A stretch of 64,000 nt of DNA from Pocillopora verrucosa (lineage: Eukaryota; Cnidaria; Anthozoa; Scleractinia; Pocilloporidae). The DNA lies in contig NC_089320.1 of NCBI RefSeq assembly GCF_036669915.1, forward strand, positions 10,347,233 through 10,411,232, written 5' to 3'. Below, one piece after another: positions 1-12,213 of this stretch (positions within the stretch are counted from its first letter, which is position 1; the number at the start of each line of letters is the position of its first letter). The position numbers and the translations under genes are program-made. Under the pieces are notes generated by a model. The model saw only the letters and a list, made by a program, of their open reading frames with translations, was not told the origin of the DNA and searched no databases.

Positions 1-215
1 ACAAGATCATTAAAAGATCTTGTCAAGATCTTAGCAAGATCTTAAAAATATCTTTCCAAGATCATTGAAAGATCTTGTCAAGATCTTAGCAAGATCCTGC
101 AGCTTCTTGCAGGATCTTGTCCAAGATCTTACATGATCTTACCAAAGGTCTTGCCAAGATTTTATCAAAGATCTTGCCATGATTTCACCAAGATCTTGTC
201 AAGATCTTACCAAGG
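1..215. repeat. AAGATCTT palindromic satellite
   Basis: The first ~215 bases are an irregular array built on the 8-bp palindrome AAGATCTT, joined by short linkers such as GTC and AGC (CAAGATCTTG, CAAGATCTTAG). Units are degenerate and the array runs off the left edge, so its full length is unknown. No coding frame. Confidence 0.85.
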
Positions 216-2000
216 TTTTCAACCTGGGATTATGTATATTATATGGCTATGGAGATTCAATCATTGCTCAATGACTATTAATTGTTAAAAGATGTAAATT
301 ATACAAATTGTCTTGCTGATAGAAATAATGCTACACTACCGTCAGCTAGCAAAAAATTATGAAAATACCTCTTAATTCTCAAAACAAGGCATGACCGTTT
401 ATAATCTTCTCCATCTTTTTGTCAAACAGAGGGAATAAAATTATCAAGATAAATGTCTAATTTTTCTTTGCAATGCAAAAATTCTTTGAAAATTTTCAAA
501 TCTTTCTTTGTTTTCTCTTTTGTGCATTTTTCTGCAAGCTTTCTATTCCACATAATCCTTCACAAAAGTCTGGTAAGTGGCACATCTTTCCTCACTCATC
601 TTTTGTAAGTAATTTGACCTAATAAACAGCCCTGAGGGTGGAATTTGATAAATTTTCCAAATGGTTTGAAAAGCAAAATGCTTCCAGGGAAGGTTTAAAA
701 AGAATTGCCTTGGTATGGTTTACATATGAAGAAATATGAAATATAGCTTCTGAGTAGATGTATCATTTTCCTTACATGAGAAAAAAACCAGCTTGTGTAT
801 AAAAATTTACTTCATGCCTTTTCAGTGTGTAATATCACTATGTATAAAACAAAGCTCCACTTGAACATGTGAGAAGTGTAGCCTTAATGTGAAATGAGCC
901 AATTACTGATTATAATTTATTGAACTGAACGACTACATCAGACATGTCAACCATTGGAAATCTGAAATATATATTGAGGCTCTGATTTGGGATGCAAGTC
1001 TCCCCACCCACCCTATTCCCCTGTAACTGCATGTGTAGGAGACCAGGAGATTTATCATCTAACCCGAAGTGAGAGTTAACGATTGCTACAAAGCTATCGG
1101 AGCAAATAGACAACAGGAAGCAAGAAAAGACCAAACGTAGCCTTAGATCATGTGAGAATAACCCAAAGTGTAGGTGCACAGGTCTTTACTTTGGTATCAA
1201 CAACAATATTCCCTTGAATGCAGAATATTAAAATACTTGAATTTCAAACGTAAAGAGGGACAACATTTTGATTAAATTTGAGAAAAATAAGGATAAATAA
1301 AACTGTGTAAGTTGACATCGTACTCCTTTTATTAAACTGAAGTGTATTACTTCGAGAAGAAATATCGAACTTCAAAATCTTACCGAATAATGATTATTTC
1401 ATTTGCCCATGATTTAGTTTACATGACTGACCAGCAACGTTATGCCTTGTATAAGATAAATGTTCTAATCTAAAAATTCCACCACAGCGTTTATGCGATT
1501 TGTTACACTAGAATTTAATGCTTTCCTTTCCACATTTATTTTACAGTTGCAGTTCCACCGAACGAATTCGAATTTCGTATTGTTCGAAAGGTAAGGGGCA
1601 TGTTTCCAAGAATTTGCATCGAATTAACCTAGGATTCCACCTCGAAAGATAGAAAACACATTAGAGAATTAAAATGAGCTTACCTTCAAAATATCTCTCT
1701 TCGGCAAGCCAACAACAGCAGTCAAAAACCCAAGTATATGTGCGAATGTCTATTCGAAATTCTTAACACACTCCGCGGACGCGTTCATGCGAAGTTGGCC
1801 GCGTGGAAACTAAACCCGAGTGCACAATTGCTGGAGGGGAGGGGTAAGTTAGTGCGGTTTCATTAGATGAGTAGAAGCCACAATGAAACAAACACAATTT
1901 TGTCGCCAAACTCCAATAAGTAATGATAAATTTGAAGCTCGGTGATTAAGGAACCTCATCAGAGTTACGTGAGGACCAGAAAACAACGAAATTACGACTA
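216..2000. other. Intergenic, no recognised gene
   Basis: AT-rich sequence with short open frames only. The one exon-like signal is at 1547-1590 (listed separately). Nothing else in it resembles a known protein, RNA gene or mobile element. Confidence 0.5.
1547..1590 (+). other. Candidate orphan exon
   Basis: A 44-nt open segment sits between a very good acceptor (pyrimidine-rich run ending in TTTTACAG) and a good donor (AAAG then GTAAGG). It would encode about 15 residues (AVPPNEFEFRIVRK). No neighbouring plus-strand exon was found within 2 kb, so it may be chance or part of a gene whose other exons are outside the window. The product is not recognised. Confidence 0.2.
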
Positions 2001-2004
2001 TGGC

Positions 2005-3400
2005 AAATTTGTAGTAAGTAAGTAAGTAACTTTATTTAACCACATATCGCATATGAGCGAATAGCTCGTTTAAATGCAAATGTGGCATAAAAATTGACAT
2101 AATTGACATGTATAAGTAATGAGTAATAGGTAAGAAATAAAAATTAATTATCTAGAATGAATAATTGCTATTAAAGTAATCAATAATTTAATAAAAGGGA
2201 ATATCGGTGACTAGACTATTTGTTTACAAAACAAACAGCTGCAGTCATACGATGAGGACAACTGTATGTCTTGCAAATTTTTCCTAAATATAGAAAGGGA
2301 TTCCGACATCCTTATTTTGTCTGTCAGATTGTTCCATTGTTTGCTAGCCTGGTAGGTAAAAGAATGTTGCATATAAGATGAGGTTGGTCTTGGAAGAACA
2401 ACCTTAAGATGGCCACGTAGGCTGTAACCATTACTTCGCAGAGAAAACATGTCCTGAATATATTTCGGTGTCTGGTTATGAATACTTTTATATACAAGTA
2501 TAAGTGCTTGTTCTATGCGTCGATGTTCTAAACTTTTAATATTTGCAGTTTTCAATAACTCTTCGTAAGCAGTCGATTTAGAATAATTGAGAGAGTCCTC
2601 AGAGCGAATGCGTTGGTTGACTCCAGTTTCGCAGACAGACCCTTACTCAGACCTACAAACAAGGGTGATGCATATTCGAAGTGAGGGAGAATGAAAACTT
2701 TGTACAATTTAATCATCACATCTGAGGGTATGAATTTACGAATGCGACGGAGAATTGAAACTTTTGTGTTCACTTTTCGGCAGACTTCTTTAATGTGTAC
2801 GTTGAAAGAGAGTGAATTGTCGATGACTACTCCAAGAAGCTTGATATGTGTAACATAATACAGTTCATTACTGTCAATAACAAAGGGCGTTGGTAAAGTT
2901 GCTCTGTTGAATACAATGGATTGAGATTTACCATGATTGATCGCCAGAAAGTCTCACAAAACCAGGAAGCGAGTAGACCAACGTTGTTTTGTAGATTTAT
3001 TTGCAAGGTAGATGGACAAAGGTTTGAAGAGTACCCAGTAGTGTCATCGGCATAAAATCTTAAAGAGCACGAAATATCTGAAAAATTCACATCGTTCATA
3101 TATATATTGAAGAGAAGGGGGCCCAAGATTGAGCCTTGAGGAACTCCACACCTCATAATTTGCCAATCCGACAAAATACCGTCAGTCTTGACATGTTGCT
3201 TACGGTCAGTCAAGTAAGAATGTACAAGTTGTAAGGCGTCTTTAGTTACACCATAAGCTGACAGCTTTGCAAGAAGCAAATCATGATTGATAAACGCAAG
3301 AGGATTGCTTCTTTTAATTGGTTTTCTTACAATAAGTATATCGCATGTCAATACACAGCTACGGTCTACCAAAATATTCGAGCAGTTGATTTCATCTCGG
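2005..3400 (-). mobile_element. 5'-truncated non-LTR retrotransposon (LINE)
   Basis: A decayed LINE lies on the minus strand. Its 3' end is at ~2005-2030, where AATAAAG is followed by a (TTAC)n tail, the usual 3' microsatellite of L2/CR1-like elements. It runs to ~3400, where similarity stops in the middle of the reverse transcriptase domain; the fingers, any endonuclease and ORF1 are missing. Such 5' truncation is typical of target-primed insertion. Clade assignment (L2/CR1-like) is inferred from the tail and the RT motifs only. Confidence 0.8.
2211..3372 (-). pseudogene. LINE reverse transcriptase fragment, frameshifted
   Basis: Three minus-strand pieces in different frames make up one RT-derived protein. 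Segment 3372-2827 holds the palm: CGVPQGSILGPLLFN, then the catalytic F/Y-A-D-D box as RFYADDTTGY. Segment 2773-2552 has the thumb motif (RRIRKFIP..., LYKVFILPHFEYASPLF). Segment 2555-2211 has the C-terminal region (EHRRIEQALILVYKSIHNQTP). At least two frameshifts separate them and the N-terminus is absent, so no functional enzyme can be made. Confidence 0.85.
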
Positions 3401-4245
3401 TAGTGATAACAGGGTCATAACATTAGCTGAATCGAAACTACTGAATCCCGTGGATTTGTGTAGTAATCACATGATTTCGAGTGCAATTTGGAATAAATTA
3501 GCACGACTACATTTTTTCAAATTGCACGATCCTGCAGGGTAAGTGCAATTTGTGGTCTTTGAAAAAATTCGCAAGTTCTTATTTATTCTAAATTGCACGA
3601 GAAAAATCATGCGATTGCGTATTGATAATATACGTGTAAAAATACGAGATACCTTACTATAGTTATGCAGAAGCAAAGCGCGCGCGTCAAATGCAAAAAT
3701 AATTTATTCAAATCGTGCGTTCGCTTAAACCAACCGCACACGATCACAACAATAATATACAATAATATTTTTACATCTTTAAGGCGCAAAAAAGTTGAAA
3801 GTCCGGCTAAACAGTTCAAGGAATTGTTCAGTCTGGTTTGTTACTTCTTTTCACTGAATTAGACCTCTTCTGCATTGAATTACCTGAAAACTGCATTTAT
3901 TGTAACCAATCAGAACTGAGTAATTGTTTCATGTATCTTATTAACCTTACAATGTTTCCTCTGAGTTCACACATGGAAATTATCTTTAATAACATAGCTC
4001 ACAAGAGAGGTTGTAAGAGAAGTTTGAACGTAGATTTGTTCGCTTTAAAGCCTACAATTAGATTTACATCGCAAATCGATGCGTTTCGTTTGCGAAATTC
4101 AATATTAAGTGACTTAATGGCGTATCTTACAAAAAATTGCAACTTTTCCACTTCAGTTCAGTGTTATTTCGTTTAAATTGAAGCAAAATGAGTGGAAGAG
4201 GCGATGGCTTTTGGTTTTTACTTTTATTTTAATTTTTAAAGAGTT
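3401..4245. other. Intergenic, no recognised gene
   Basis: AT-rich sequence. A 112-codon open frame on the plus strand (3838-4176) has no recognisable motif and no splice or promoter context. It is treated as chance. Confidence 0.45.
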
Positions 4246-4381
4246 TCAAAGCTGATGTTTCGAGCGTTAGCCCTTCGTTAATCGTTCTGACGAAGGGTTA
4301 ACACTCGAAACGTCAGCTTTTAAATTTTTTACGATGACCAATTTACGTTAACAACTTAGTTGATAATACTAAATTACCCAG
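4246..4381 (+). repeat. Retroelement tail with inverted hammerhead-like cores
   Basis: The segment contains CTGACGA...GAAACGTCAGC at 4287-4317 and an inverted copy just upstream (4249-4281), so the two halves can fold into a hairpin of about 30 bp. The sequence downstream (AATTTACGTTAACAAC...) matches, in reverse orientation, the repeats at 11403-11563 and 26379-26525. The family resembles the ends of Penelope-like elements, which are known to carry hammerhead ribozymes; whether this copy is one is inference. It lies just 3' of the NXPE stop codon and may fall in its 3' UTR. Confidence 0.6.
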
Positions 4382-4448
4382 ATATTTTGATAATTGGAAA
4401 TGAAACTTCACGAGAGGGTATGAATAAGTTTACATAGACTCTTCACGG

Positions 4449-7400
4449 TCATGTTAACTGAGACAACGAGAAGTATTTTTCCAATTGCTCTATGACCGGA
4501 TAAAATGTTTCACTGTCGTAATGTATCCCATCCTTCGTTCCTGGTGGATATGAGGCGCTAATAGGATATACATCAAGAACACTTATACCACCTGCACACA
4601 TGGCTGAGTTGGCAAACGCATTGTACAATTGGATCCTCTGAAAAGTGAACAAATAGGTCGTCAAACTAATTACGCTATCCATGCATCAGTTCCTTGAGAC
4701 AGGTTTCTTTTTTGATTACACTAGAGTGCACAAATCAGAGAAAGAGAATCACTTTTTTTAGTACTTAATCAAAGTAGGGCAGAAAGTGAACTACGAACAT
4801 CAAATTCTTTTGTTAAAGGGTTTGAACAACCGCAGGTGTATCTTCAACACAAGTCCTTTTTCCACAGGCTTAATTGGCTCGAAAAAAGTGAAATTTCATT
4901 CAGTTGCATTGCCTTGAAAGCGGTGAGCAGTCCTCTCAAACTAAAGGAAGGTAAACTTTGATGGAAGCATATAAATGTTTGCAGAATAGTGATATAATCA
5001 AAATACTTTAAAAAGTGTTTGGCTTCCGTACGACTCATAAACCATTAACATGTATCGTCTCCCTCTGACATCCATACATTATCCAGCGAACAGGTAATGA
5101 GAATACTCAAACTTATCAGGTAGAAGTTTACATCTTGATCTAACACCAACTCCTCGTAACTATATTACAAGGAACTGTGTAGCAGCTACGAGGGAGAATT
5201 AACAATCAGATCTTTGATGAAACGATTACCATTACACACACTTCTAAGTGAAGTTTCCTCCATTAGCTGTTGGTAAAAAATAAGCAATGCATATTAACAT
5301 ATTAACAACAAGAAAATAATATTTCAGAACCGTAAAATACACACGTGATTTGTCGTAAATCTGCGGAAGGCGCCCATAATGTCAGCGGATTGAGCATCGA
5401 TCGCTGTGGTCGATTTCCAGATAGCTTTGCCCTTGTACAGTCTCTTCATTTCGGTTATCAGTGCTGTGATTACCTCTTTATAACTTTTGAAACTTGTCGT
5501 CTAAGAAATAACACAGCGATTTTAGTCAACCGATCATTTTTTTATTTTAAAGGAATAAAAAATTTCATATGGCCTCCCTGCCGTAATGTCGATCAAGTTC
5601 CATTGCCAGGATTTTTTTTCGCTTTTCTTTGCGTAAACACAAGATAAACAAATTGAACTATAACATTTATAACGATGATTATAAAATCATCATCATTGCC
5701 ATCAACAACAATGAAGATCGGAATTGAAGGACGACATGAACACCTTGACATAGTGAGCTCCAGCATTTAACAACAGTGCGCTGTCTTTGTCCATATCTTT
5801 CCTAAGGAGCACTTGACGGAAAAAGCCTAAAACTCTGGGAACTTGCAAGTTGACCTCAGCGCATGTTTCTGTCTGTGCAGAAAAAAACAAAAATCAACGG
5901 GGGGTAAAATTCACTGCTGGACTGGAAATATTAACAGAACTGTGTTTTGCTTCTGTAAAAGGACAAGCATAAGAGCAGAAAAGTCGTGCAGAGAACACCG
6001 ACACGTTAGCAACCAACACAGTAAAACATTTTTGTCGATGAAGTGTGTGAAAACGCTCCGTCCTGGGCGCTAAGAAAGCTATATGAAAGATGATTAACAT
6101 GATAACTCTTATTCAGCGCCAAAAGATTCTTGTATTTGGTGATGCTTGTATACGCGAGCATATTAGTCAAAAACTTACCAATTCGTAAAGTGTCTTTGGG
6201 TATATCCAGTTATACGTGTTATTGCATTTCTCAAATATTTTAAAGCACAAGCTTTGCGACATGGGAAAATTGAGTGATTCGTAGAAGTAATAGCTCAGCG
6301 AATCACCATAGACCCAGAATACGCCTTTACCAACCGCATGATCGTGTTGGCGTTTATATTTGTTTTGCAAAGATGAGAAATCTGTCAACAAAGACCAATA
6401 TGTTGAGGTTATTATGATTGATCTGTCTTATAATGATACAGTGGTAGATGTTAATGTTGTTGTTGAAAATTCGTAAGCAGTGGTAATAGGACTAAGCGAA
6501 GTACAATTCAGGGAGTAATCAGAGGAGGGATTTCAAATTTGCCGAGCATAGCACGAGGTTGATTTTAAATTAAGAGCACGATTGCCTCTAAATTGAAAGA
6601 CAAGTGGCTTGACTACCACTTAATCATAACCATTACAATTTCCTCAAATGTGATTGGTGCATCAGCTGCTTTATATTTCACTAATCTTTCTGTACAACTG
6701 TAATCAGACAGTGTAATTGGACGGTTGGCTGTTTTAGAACACATGTAATCGAACAGTTAGAGCAGCCAATCATACTAAGTCCACTCAGCTAAATCCACTA
6801 ATCACAGAATTAATCAAAATAACCATAGCAACAACCATTTACCCTGAAAAAAAAAGGAAATTTCCAAATTTTTTGCTAAATTTATTTTCTTGTTTTTCGG
6901 AAATTGTAGTGGTTATGATTAATTGGTAACAGGACTTGGCGTTGTCCAATTCTATCTGTAATCGTATTCGTGATTGACAAATCAGACCCCCGCTTTGCAG
7001 TTGTCCGATTTTGTTAATCACTCGTATGATTAAAGACCAAATTGGACTCCACTCGGTCCTCCTACCATTATTTATTATATCATTAGCAAAAAGGGAAAAA
7101 CACAGGAATGACAAATGTAAGAACACACACACTTCTTATTGTATGGAGATATGTTTATTTTCAACGACGACCTTCCAACCTGCTTGATGAAAAAAAGTTT
7201 TCTTATTTTAATTGGCTCGCATTAGCTTGGAAATTAAATTTTATTGACTGATGATTAATGGCTGAAAGTGCTGCCTGATTACTTGTAATTGGAAAGGTGA
7301 AATCTGACAGTTTTGACTAGAAAAAGCCAGTCGAGTCACGAATAAGGGCTTTTAAGAACCAATCGTTTTCAAGAATTATATTATTTAAAGTAATCCACAA

Positions 7401-9785
7401 GCGAAGTTCACTCGTAGCGTACATTCTAAATGGACGAATTCATTGTTTAATGAGGCTTCGAATATTAGGCTTGAGCACTTTCTAGAGAACTCATCTCGGC
7501 GGAGAAGGCTCTTTTCCTCCATCCATCACATGATCCTCTAAAGAAACGGACCACATTTACATCGCCTTTCATATCGCCTTTCATAAGCAGTTTTTAGAGT
7601 TTTTTTTCTTTTTTGGAACTATTTTCAGTTGCATTATGTTGCTTACCTTCTCCTGTAAAATCCATGTACGGTAGCCATTTGTAACCAGTCACCCATCTAC
7701 CAAAGCCATCCCACACCAGGTTACACTGAATATCACACTCTCTGTCTGCTTGGCGCATGTTTTTCTGAATCTCTAACATGAACAAAGATGACAAATTATG
7801 GACAGTCACGGCACGCTAGACTTATGGTAAAGTTTTCCTGCAAAGGGTGACCGAAAATCTGATGACTGGACATAAGCATCAAACAACCATGTTTAAGGGA
7901 AATGTACAATTAAAAGATATAAGTGAGAGGGAGGTTGCTCTTTCTTAAGTTTAAATAACGTCATTTCATATATAAAGTTCATCATGAGTTATACTGTTAT
8001 ATGTATGCGTTACTCTCAATAAATAGAGCTGGTTCTTATTGACATTATTATTATTTATAATTATTATTATTATTTCCATTCGCATTTTAAAGTAAAAGTT
8101 ATTTTTGTATCTAGAACGCTTTAATTAAATTGAACTGCAGCTAAAATTTTTCGCCCAATATAAATAAAAAGTGAATTTCAAAACATTATAAGAAAGGTAT
8201 TCTAAAGATGGGATTTCAACGTACCTATGGTTGTGAGGCGTTGCCATGGGATGGTAAGTTTTTTGGTTTTAGCAGACAACAGAGGTTTGTTGATATATCC
8301 AGTCATTTCTGAGAAGAGATTCTTGCCAAGGGAAACATTGTGTAACTTTCCCGAGCAGTGAGCTTAAAATAAATCACAAACAAAATAATGACATGAAAAA
8401 GGATGAAAATAAGAGAGTGGAAATTTTATCTATCACTTACATCTACCGCAATTCATGAAATTCGTTAGCGTGATTGCAGAGTACTATTTGGTTGGCGAGA
8501 AAATTTTCTTAATCGCAAATCCATTCATTGATATATAAATGAACCGACTAACTGATTTCTTTAGTTTGCTGATGGCGGGGTTTGATCATGCCTATTGTGG
8601 CTGTCCACTCTGACCTAGATCGATTTTCGAGGCAAAAGTACTTCGTTTTTGACCATGTATGAATACGTTGGAAGCTTGTAAAGAATGAGACTTAACACGA
8701 GCACGGCGAATGGGAACACTAAGAAATCTTGAATATCATCAGCCGTCTTACCAGAGTACCCCAGGAGATTACCCACAAGAAAGGGTCTTCAGCTACAATG
8801 TGTTTTCTTTTCAGTTTCGATCAGCTGTTTCTTACCATTTTTAAACCAGTCCATTGGAGGATCAATTAATCCATCACACAATGTATAATCCAGAATCATT
8901 TTGATTTTATACTCTCCAGGCTCCATGATAAGAAACAAAACCTCGTATACTCCATTATTGTGATCAAACACGGTCCCTGCAAGGTGTGAGGGCCCTTCAA
9001 TGTACACTCTCCACGAGTCCCCTCCGAATGTCTTCCGCTGAGCAGTATGCGTGCGGGACTGGACGAAAAACCGACTATATTCCCCTGCGGGCCGGATTTG
9101 TAAATCAAATATTTCACTGTGTTCAGGAGACGTTTTCAACCTGAGGCAAAATATTGTCAGTTGGTTGGATAAGCTGTTACCATCTGTCCACATTAATTGT
9201 TCAAAATATAAACAAAATCATACTGGAGCCATAAATATTTCTAATCAAGGATGTAAGGGTCAGTGAGCCCTACGGGCAACATGTAGGCCAAATCCCTTCT
9301 ATTATTATTATTGCGAGCAAGACGGTTTGTTAAAAGGTGATAGTGAATGACCTCGAAAAATTTGCTCTTTGGGCTAGTTTTCCTCTGGGGTCAGCAGGAT
9401 AAGTTGGTGTATTACAAAATCCTGGTAATATTCTCTTGCAATGGTAACCTGATTAAAAGATTCAGCTAAATCAAAGCATGTCAAAACTTTGAGTCAGGCC
9501 TTGACTCTGCCTATTTGAGATCTCTTAATCAGTTCTTATCTTATGTTCAATAACAGGGCTTTTTTCCTTACGTAATTCAATAGCGAGTTACCTTTGATAT
9601 TGTTGTCCATCGTGTCTTCTATAATTAAGGTTCTGACAAGGTTTCTGCAGACGTTCCCAATCCAGTCGCCATTTTCGCTGGCGACACCAATTAACTTTGA
9701 ATTCTTCGTATTTGGAAGCTCCAGCTCTCATTTGAAATGCAACAACTCGGATGAAAATGAACCATATTGCGAATTTATGTAGCAT
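4449..9785 (-). CDS. NXPE family member (neurexophilin + PC-esterase domain)
   Basis: Eight exons: 9592-9785, 8836-9140, 8225-8362, 7647-7772, 6179-6381, 5744-5854, 5345-5500, 4449-4637. Each has GT/AG borders and all phases match, giving 1422 nt (473 aa) with no internal stop. The start is the first ATG after an in-frame TAA; residues 1-~20 (MLHKFAIWFIFIRVVAF) form a signal peptide or anchor, suggesting a secretory-pathway protein. Exon 2 is the filamin/neurexophilin-like beta domain (GDSWRVYIEGP, AGTVFDHNNGVYEVLF). Exon 5 has the esterase GDS block (VFWVYGDSLSYYFYESL), exon 6 the N-x-G-x-H block (LLLNAGAHYVK), exon 7 IWKSTTAI and FRRFTTN, and exon 8 DGIHYDS with the catalytic Asp/His pair. 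All SGNH-like catalytic blocks are present, so an active acyl-ester or acyl-transfer enzyme is possible; the substrate cannot be told from sequence. Confidence 0.9.
6621..6921. mobile_element. MITE-like inverted repeat in an NXPE intron
   Basis: A 23-bp sequence beginning TAATCATAACCATTACAATT at 6621-6643 recurs inverted at 6899-6921 with one mismatch, enclosing ~255 bp without a coding frame. It lies inside the intron 6382-7646. The arrangement fits a short non-autonomous DNA element; the superfamily and the exact ends are not determined. Confidence 0.45.
8043..8076. repeat. (ATT)n microsatellite
   Basis: An interrupted ATT/TTA trinucleotide run within the NXPE intron 7773-8224. Confidence 0.7.
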
Positions 9786-11402
9786 GACAAACGTTTACAA
9801 AACCGAGCGCAATAGCTTACACATGCAGGTAACCAACTGTTGATAATTACAACTTTAACCGCGATAATTTTTAGTTTGGTATGAAAGTTTAGCAAGCCGG
9901 GACTCTGAAACTCTATTTACTGTATTTCCATTGGCCAGGTTCATTTACGCTAAAAATAAGGATGACTGAGATTTTTCCGAGTTTCTGTGAATATGTTCAT
10001 TATTTATGCCTCTCACCTAAAACATTTGGTAAGCCATAATTGTTTTCACCCGGTAATTTGAACGCCTGACTTCTTTTTTAACATGACATTTTGCAGTAAT
10101 TGCTTCAATTCTTTTTCTAAACGTCTAAAGTTTGTTCAATTTTGTTTCATTGCACATAGTTAAAGTCACTCGCCACTTGTTCTGTGTCAGCTTGTTAGTC
10201 ACACGACTGAAGAAGAACACCAGCTGAACAAACAGGTGAAAATCTTCAACAGGTAGGCGTAGTTGGTTGAGCAATTTCGTGTTAAAATAACAGAAAATCA
10301 CGGATTCAAATTGACGAAAAGTTTATAATGACTTTCCCAACGGCCGGAGCAGTAAGAAAAAGGTTAGAAACATTGTTAAACGATAAAATGGTACTTTGAG
10401 TAGCGGGCTTTATCTCAGATATTTCTGACAAAGAAATTGAGTGAAACATTGCACTAATGTCGCAAATCATTATATTCTGGGAGAAAGGACTTTCAACTTC
10501 GGATTATGTCGTAAGCTCATAAAAGTTTGGGCTCAGGGTGAACTCTCATATATGCCACCATCCCTCCTTACCTTGTCAACATAATCATGACAATCCTGCT
10601 TGAAATGAAAATACAGGACAAAATAGCAATACTATAACATCAATTGTATAGAATCCTTACTTTGCATCCTTTACTTTATTCATTAAGGTCAGCTACTGTT
10701 AGGAAAAAAATAGATACCCGCGTTCTTTCTATAAATGTGTTTATAACGAGAGATTATAATATCTCGGCTTATAATGATCCCCACCTCCTCTCCTATGATA
10801 ACCTTGCGGAAGCCTTGCACCCCTACCCCTGAGGGGATTTTTAGAATGTTTACAGCAATCTAATTCATAAATGAGTGAGTGTTGAGTGAAATTGTTTTTT
10901 CGATCACGGCGGTGAATTGGTTCATGGGCCAAATGGTACGTAGACGTTGACAGCAATTCAACCTGTTTGTGAGTTACTCTTAGGTTCGTTTTTTTTGCTC
11001 AATAGTTTCTTGATAATACCTTGTACACGCAGTTAGAGGCAATGAACTTTTTTTTGCCCGGGGGGGGCACATTCACTTTCGCACATGATTCGAAAAGTTG
11101 TTCACAAACTCGCGGTCGATAATTTTCTCTGGTTTTCGACAAGCCACTTCTTCATTTCTCCATTTTTTGCGAGGTGGCCAAGAGTAGGAATTGGATTCCC
11201 GACTACTTGAGAATCGTTAACTACGTATATGTACTCAGCATTCGAATACTGTTTAGGTTTGTAATAATTTATTATACGAGAATATTGAATAACATTTAAA
11301 GCCTCTTTAAGAATAGAATGGATGCCGCTAATCATCAGTTTTTATTCAACTTTTCTTTGGTTTGGAGATTGGGCACCTTCTGGGCTTGTTTTCTTTATAT
11401 CA
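9786..11402. other. 5' flank of NXPE gene, no other recognised gene
   Basis: This stretch should contain the NXPE promoter, but I see no clear TATA box. A 77-codon minus-strand frame at 11102-11335 is open but carries no recognisable motif. No RNA gene is seen. Confidence 0.4.
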
Positions 11403-11423
11403 AACTCCCCTTGAATGGGGATA

Positions 11424-11456
<33 letters not shown>

Positions 11457-11563
11457 AGAGAGTATAACAGGGTAATTTAGTTTTATCAACTGAGTTGATT
11501 ACGTAAACTGGCCCCCGTATGGAGTTTCAAAGCTGACGTTTCGAGCGTTTGCCCTTCGTAAGA
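11403..11563 (-). repeat. Retroelement tail, hammerhead-like family, copy 2
   Basis: It shares GGATAAGTTTCTAAAGAAAC, TGTGGTGCTGC and AAGCTGACGTTTCGAGCGTT with the copy at 26379-26525, in the same order and spacing. The core here reads CTTACGA instead of CTGACGA on the minus strand, so it is degenerate. The right end runs straight into the palindromic minisatellite. Confidence 0.65.
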
Positions 11564-11564
11564 G

Positions 11565-11626
11565 CGAATGCATTCGAATGCATTCGAATGCATTCGAATG
11601 CATTCGAATGCATTCGAATGCATTCG
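11565..11626. repeat. 10-bp palindromic minisatellite CATTCGAATG
   Basis: About six head-to-tail copies of CATTCGAATG, a perfect 10-bp palindrome, almost without variation. It sits between the retroelement tail on the left and the SINE on the right and may be the 3' tail repeat of the SINE, which reads on the minus strand towards it. Confidence 0.9.
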
Positions 11627-11639
11627 TCATTGAGAAGAG

Positions 11640-11775
11640 GAACTGTGTGAGTATGGTGTCTTCCACCGGAACACAACACAATGACCAAGGCTACGCTCGA
11701 ACCCTGACGACCCAATCTTGAGCCCAATGGGCTAACCAGCAGTGACCAGTGCTAAACCAACTCTGCAGTTAAATG
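11640..11775 (-). mobile_element. tRNA-derived SINE
   Basis: On the minus strand, GCAGAGTTGGTTTAGCACTGG resembles a polymerase III A box and, ~50 nt downstream, GGGTTCGAGCG matches a B box. The rest does not fold as a tRNA. The element ends in the CATTCGAATG repeats, consistent with a SINE 3' tail. Confidence 0.5.
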
Positions 11776-12213
11776 TACTTGTAATCGATGGAATATCGAA
11801 GTTTCATTTTTCATTGTTCTTAACTGTTCCCATTACACGTTGGTACATTTTGAAGTGCTATTATGATCGTTTCTGCTCCATGTATACTTTTCACCTCAAA
11901 AGTCGTTTATGATGAAAAACACTGATTATTCTACTCCAATTTAGCTGCAAGATACTTCCTCCCAGACCATTTTAAGCAGCTTTAGCGGTGAATTGAACAC
12001 AAACACTAATACTTTTTTTTTTATAGTTTATACGTCCTCCAAATGAATTCCACCTACATACTAGGAAATTTCAATTTCATTTCAGTCTGTAATCAGTCAT
12101 TTCTAGTATTTATGTCATCTATTTGACCTTGTACATAGATTCTCCTGATTAATTCATTATCAATCATCTCGGTATACCGTCTGTAACAGCCTCATCTAGG
12201 TAATATATTTACT
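11776..12213. other. 3' flank of the kinase-like pseudogene
   Basis: AT-rich sequence beyond the TAA of the minus-strand gene. No gene, RNA or repeat recognised. Confidence 0.4.

Noticed and set aside
1684-1750. Possible minus-strand exon before a GTAAGC donor (FAHILGFLTAVVGLPKRDIL)
   Set aside because: The open stretch is short, the acceptor is poor and there is no partner exon.
4844-5038. 64-codon minus-strand frame in the last NXPE intron
   Set aside because: Exons 5345-5500 and 4449-4637 join directly in phase with the expected family sequence, so no exon is needed here.
11102-11335. 77-codon minus-strand frame (VVNDSQVVGNPIPTLGHLAK)
   Set aside because: Composition is protein-like, but no family, promoter or splice partner was recognised.
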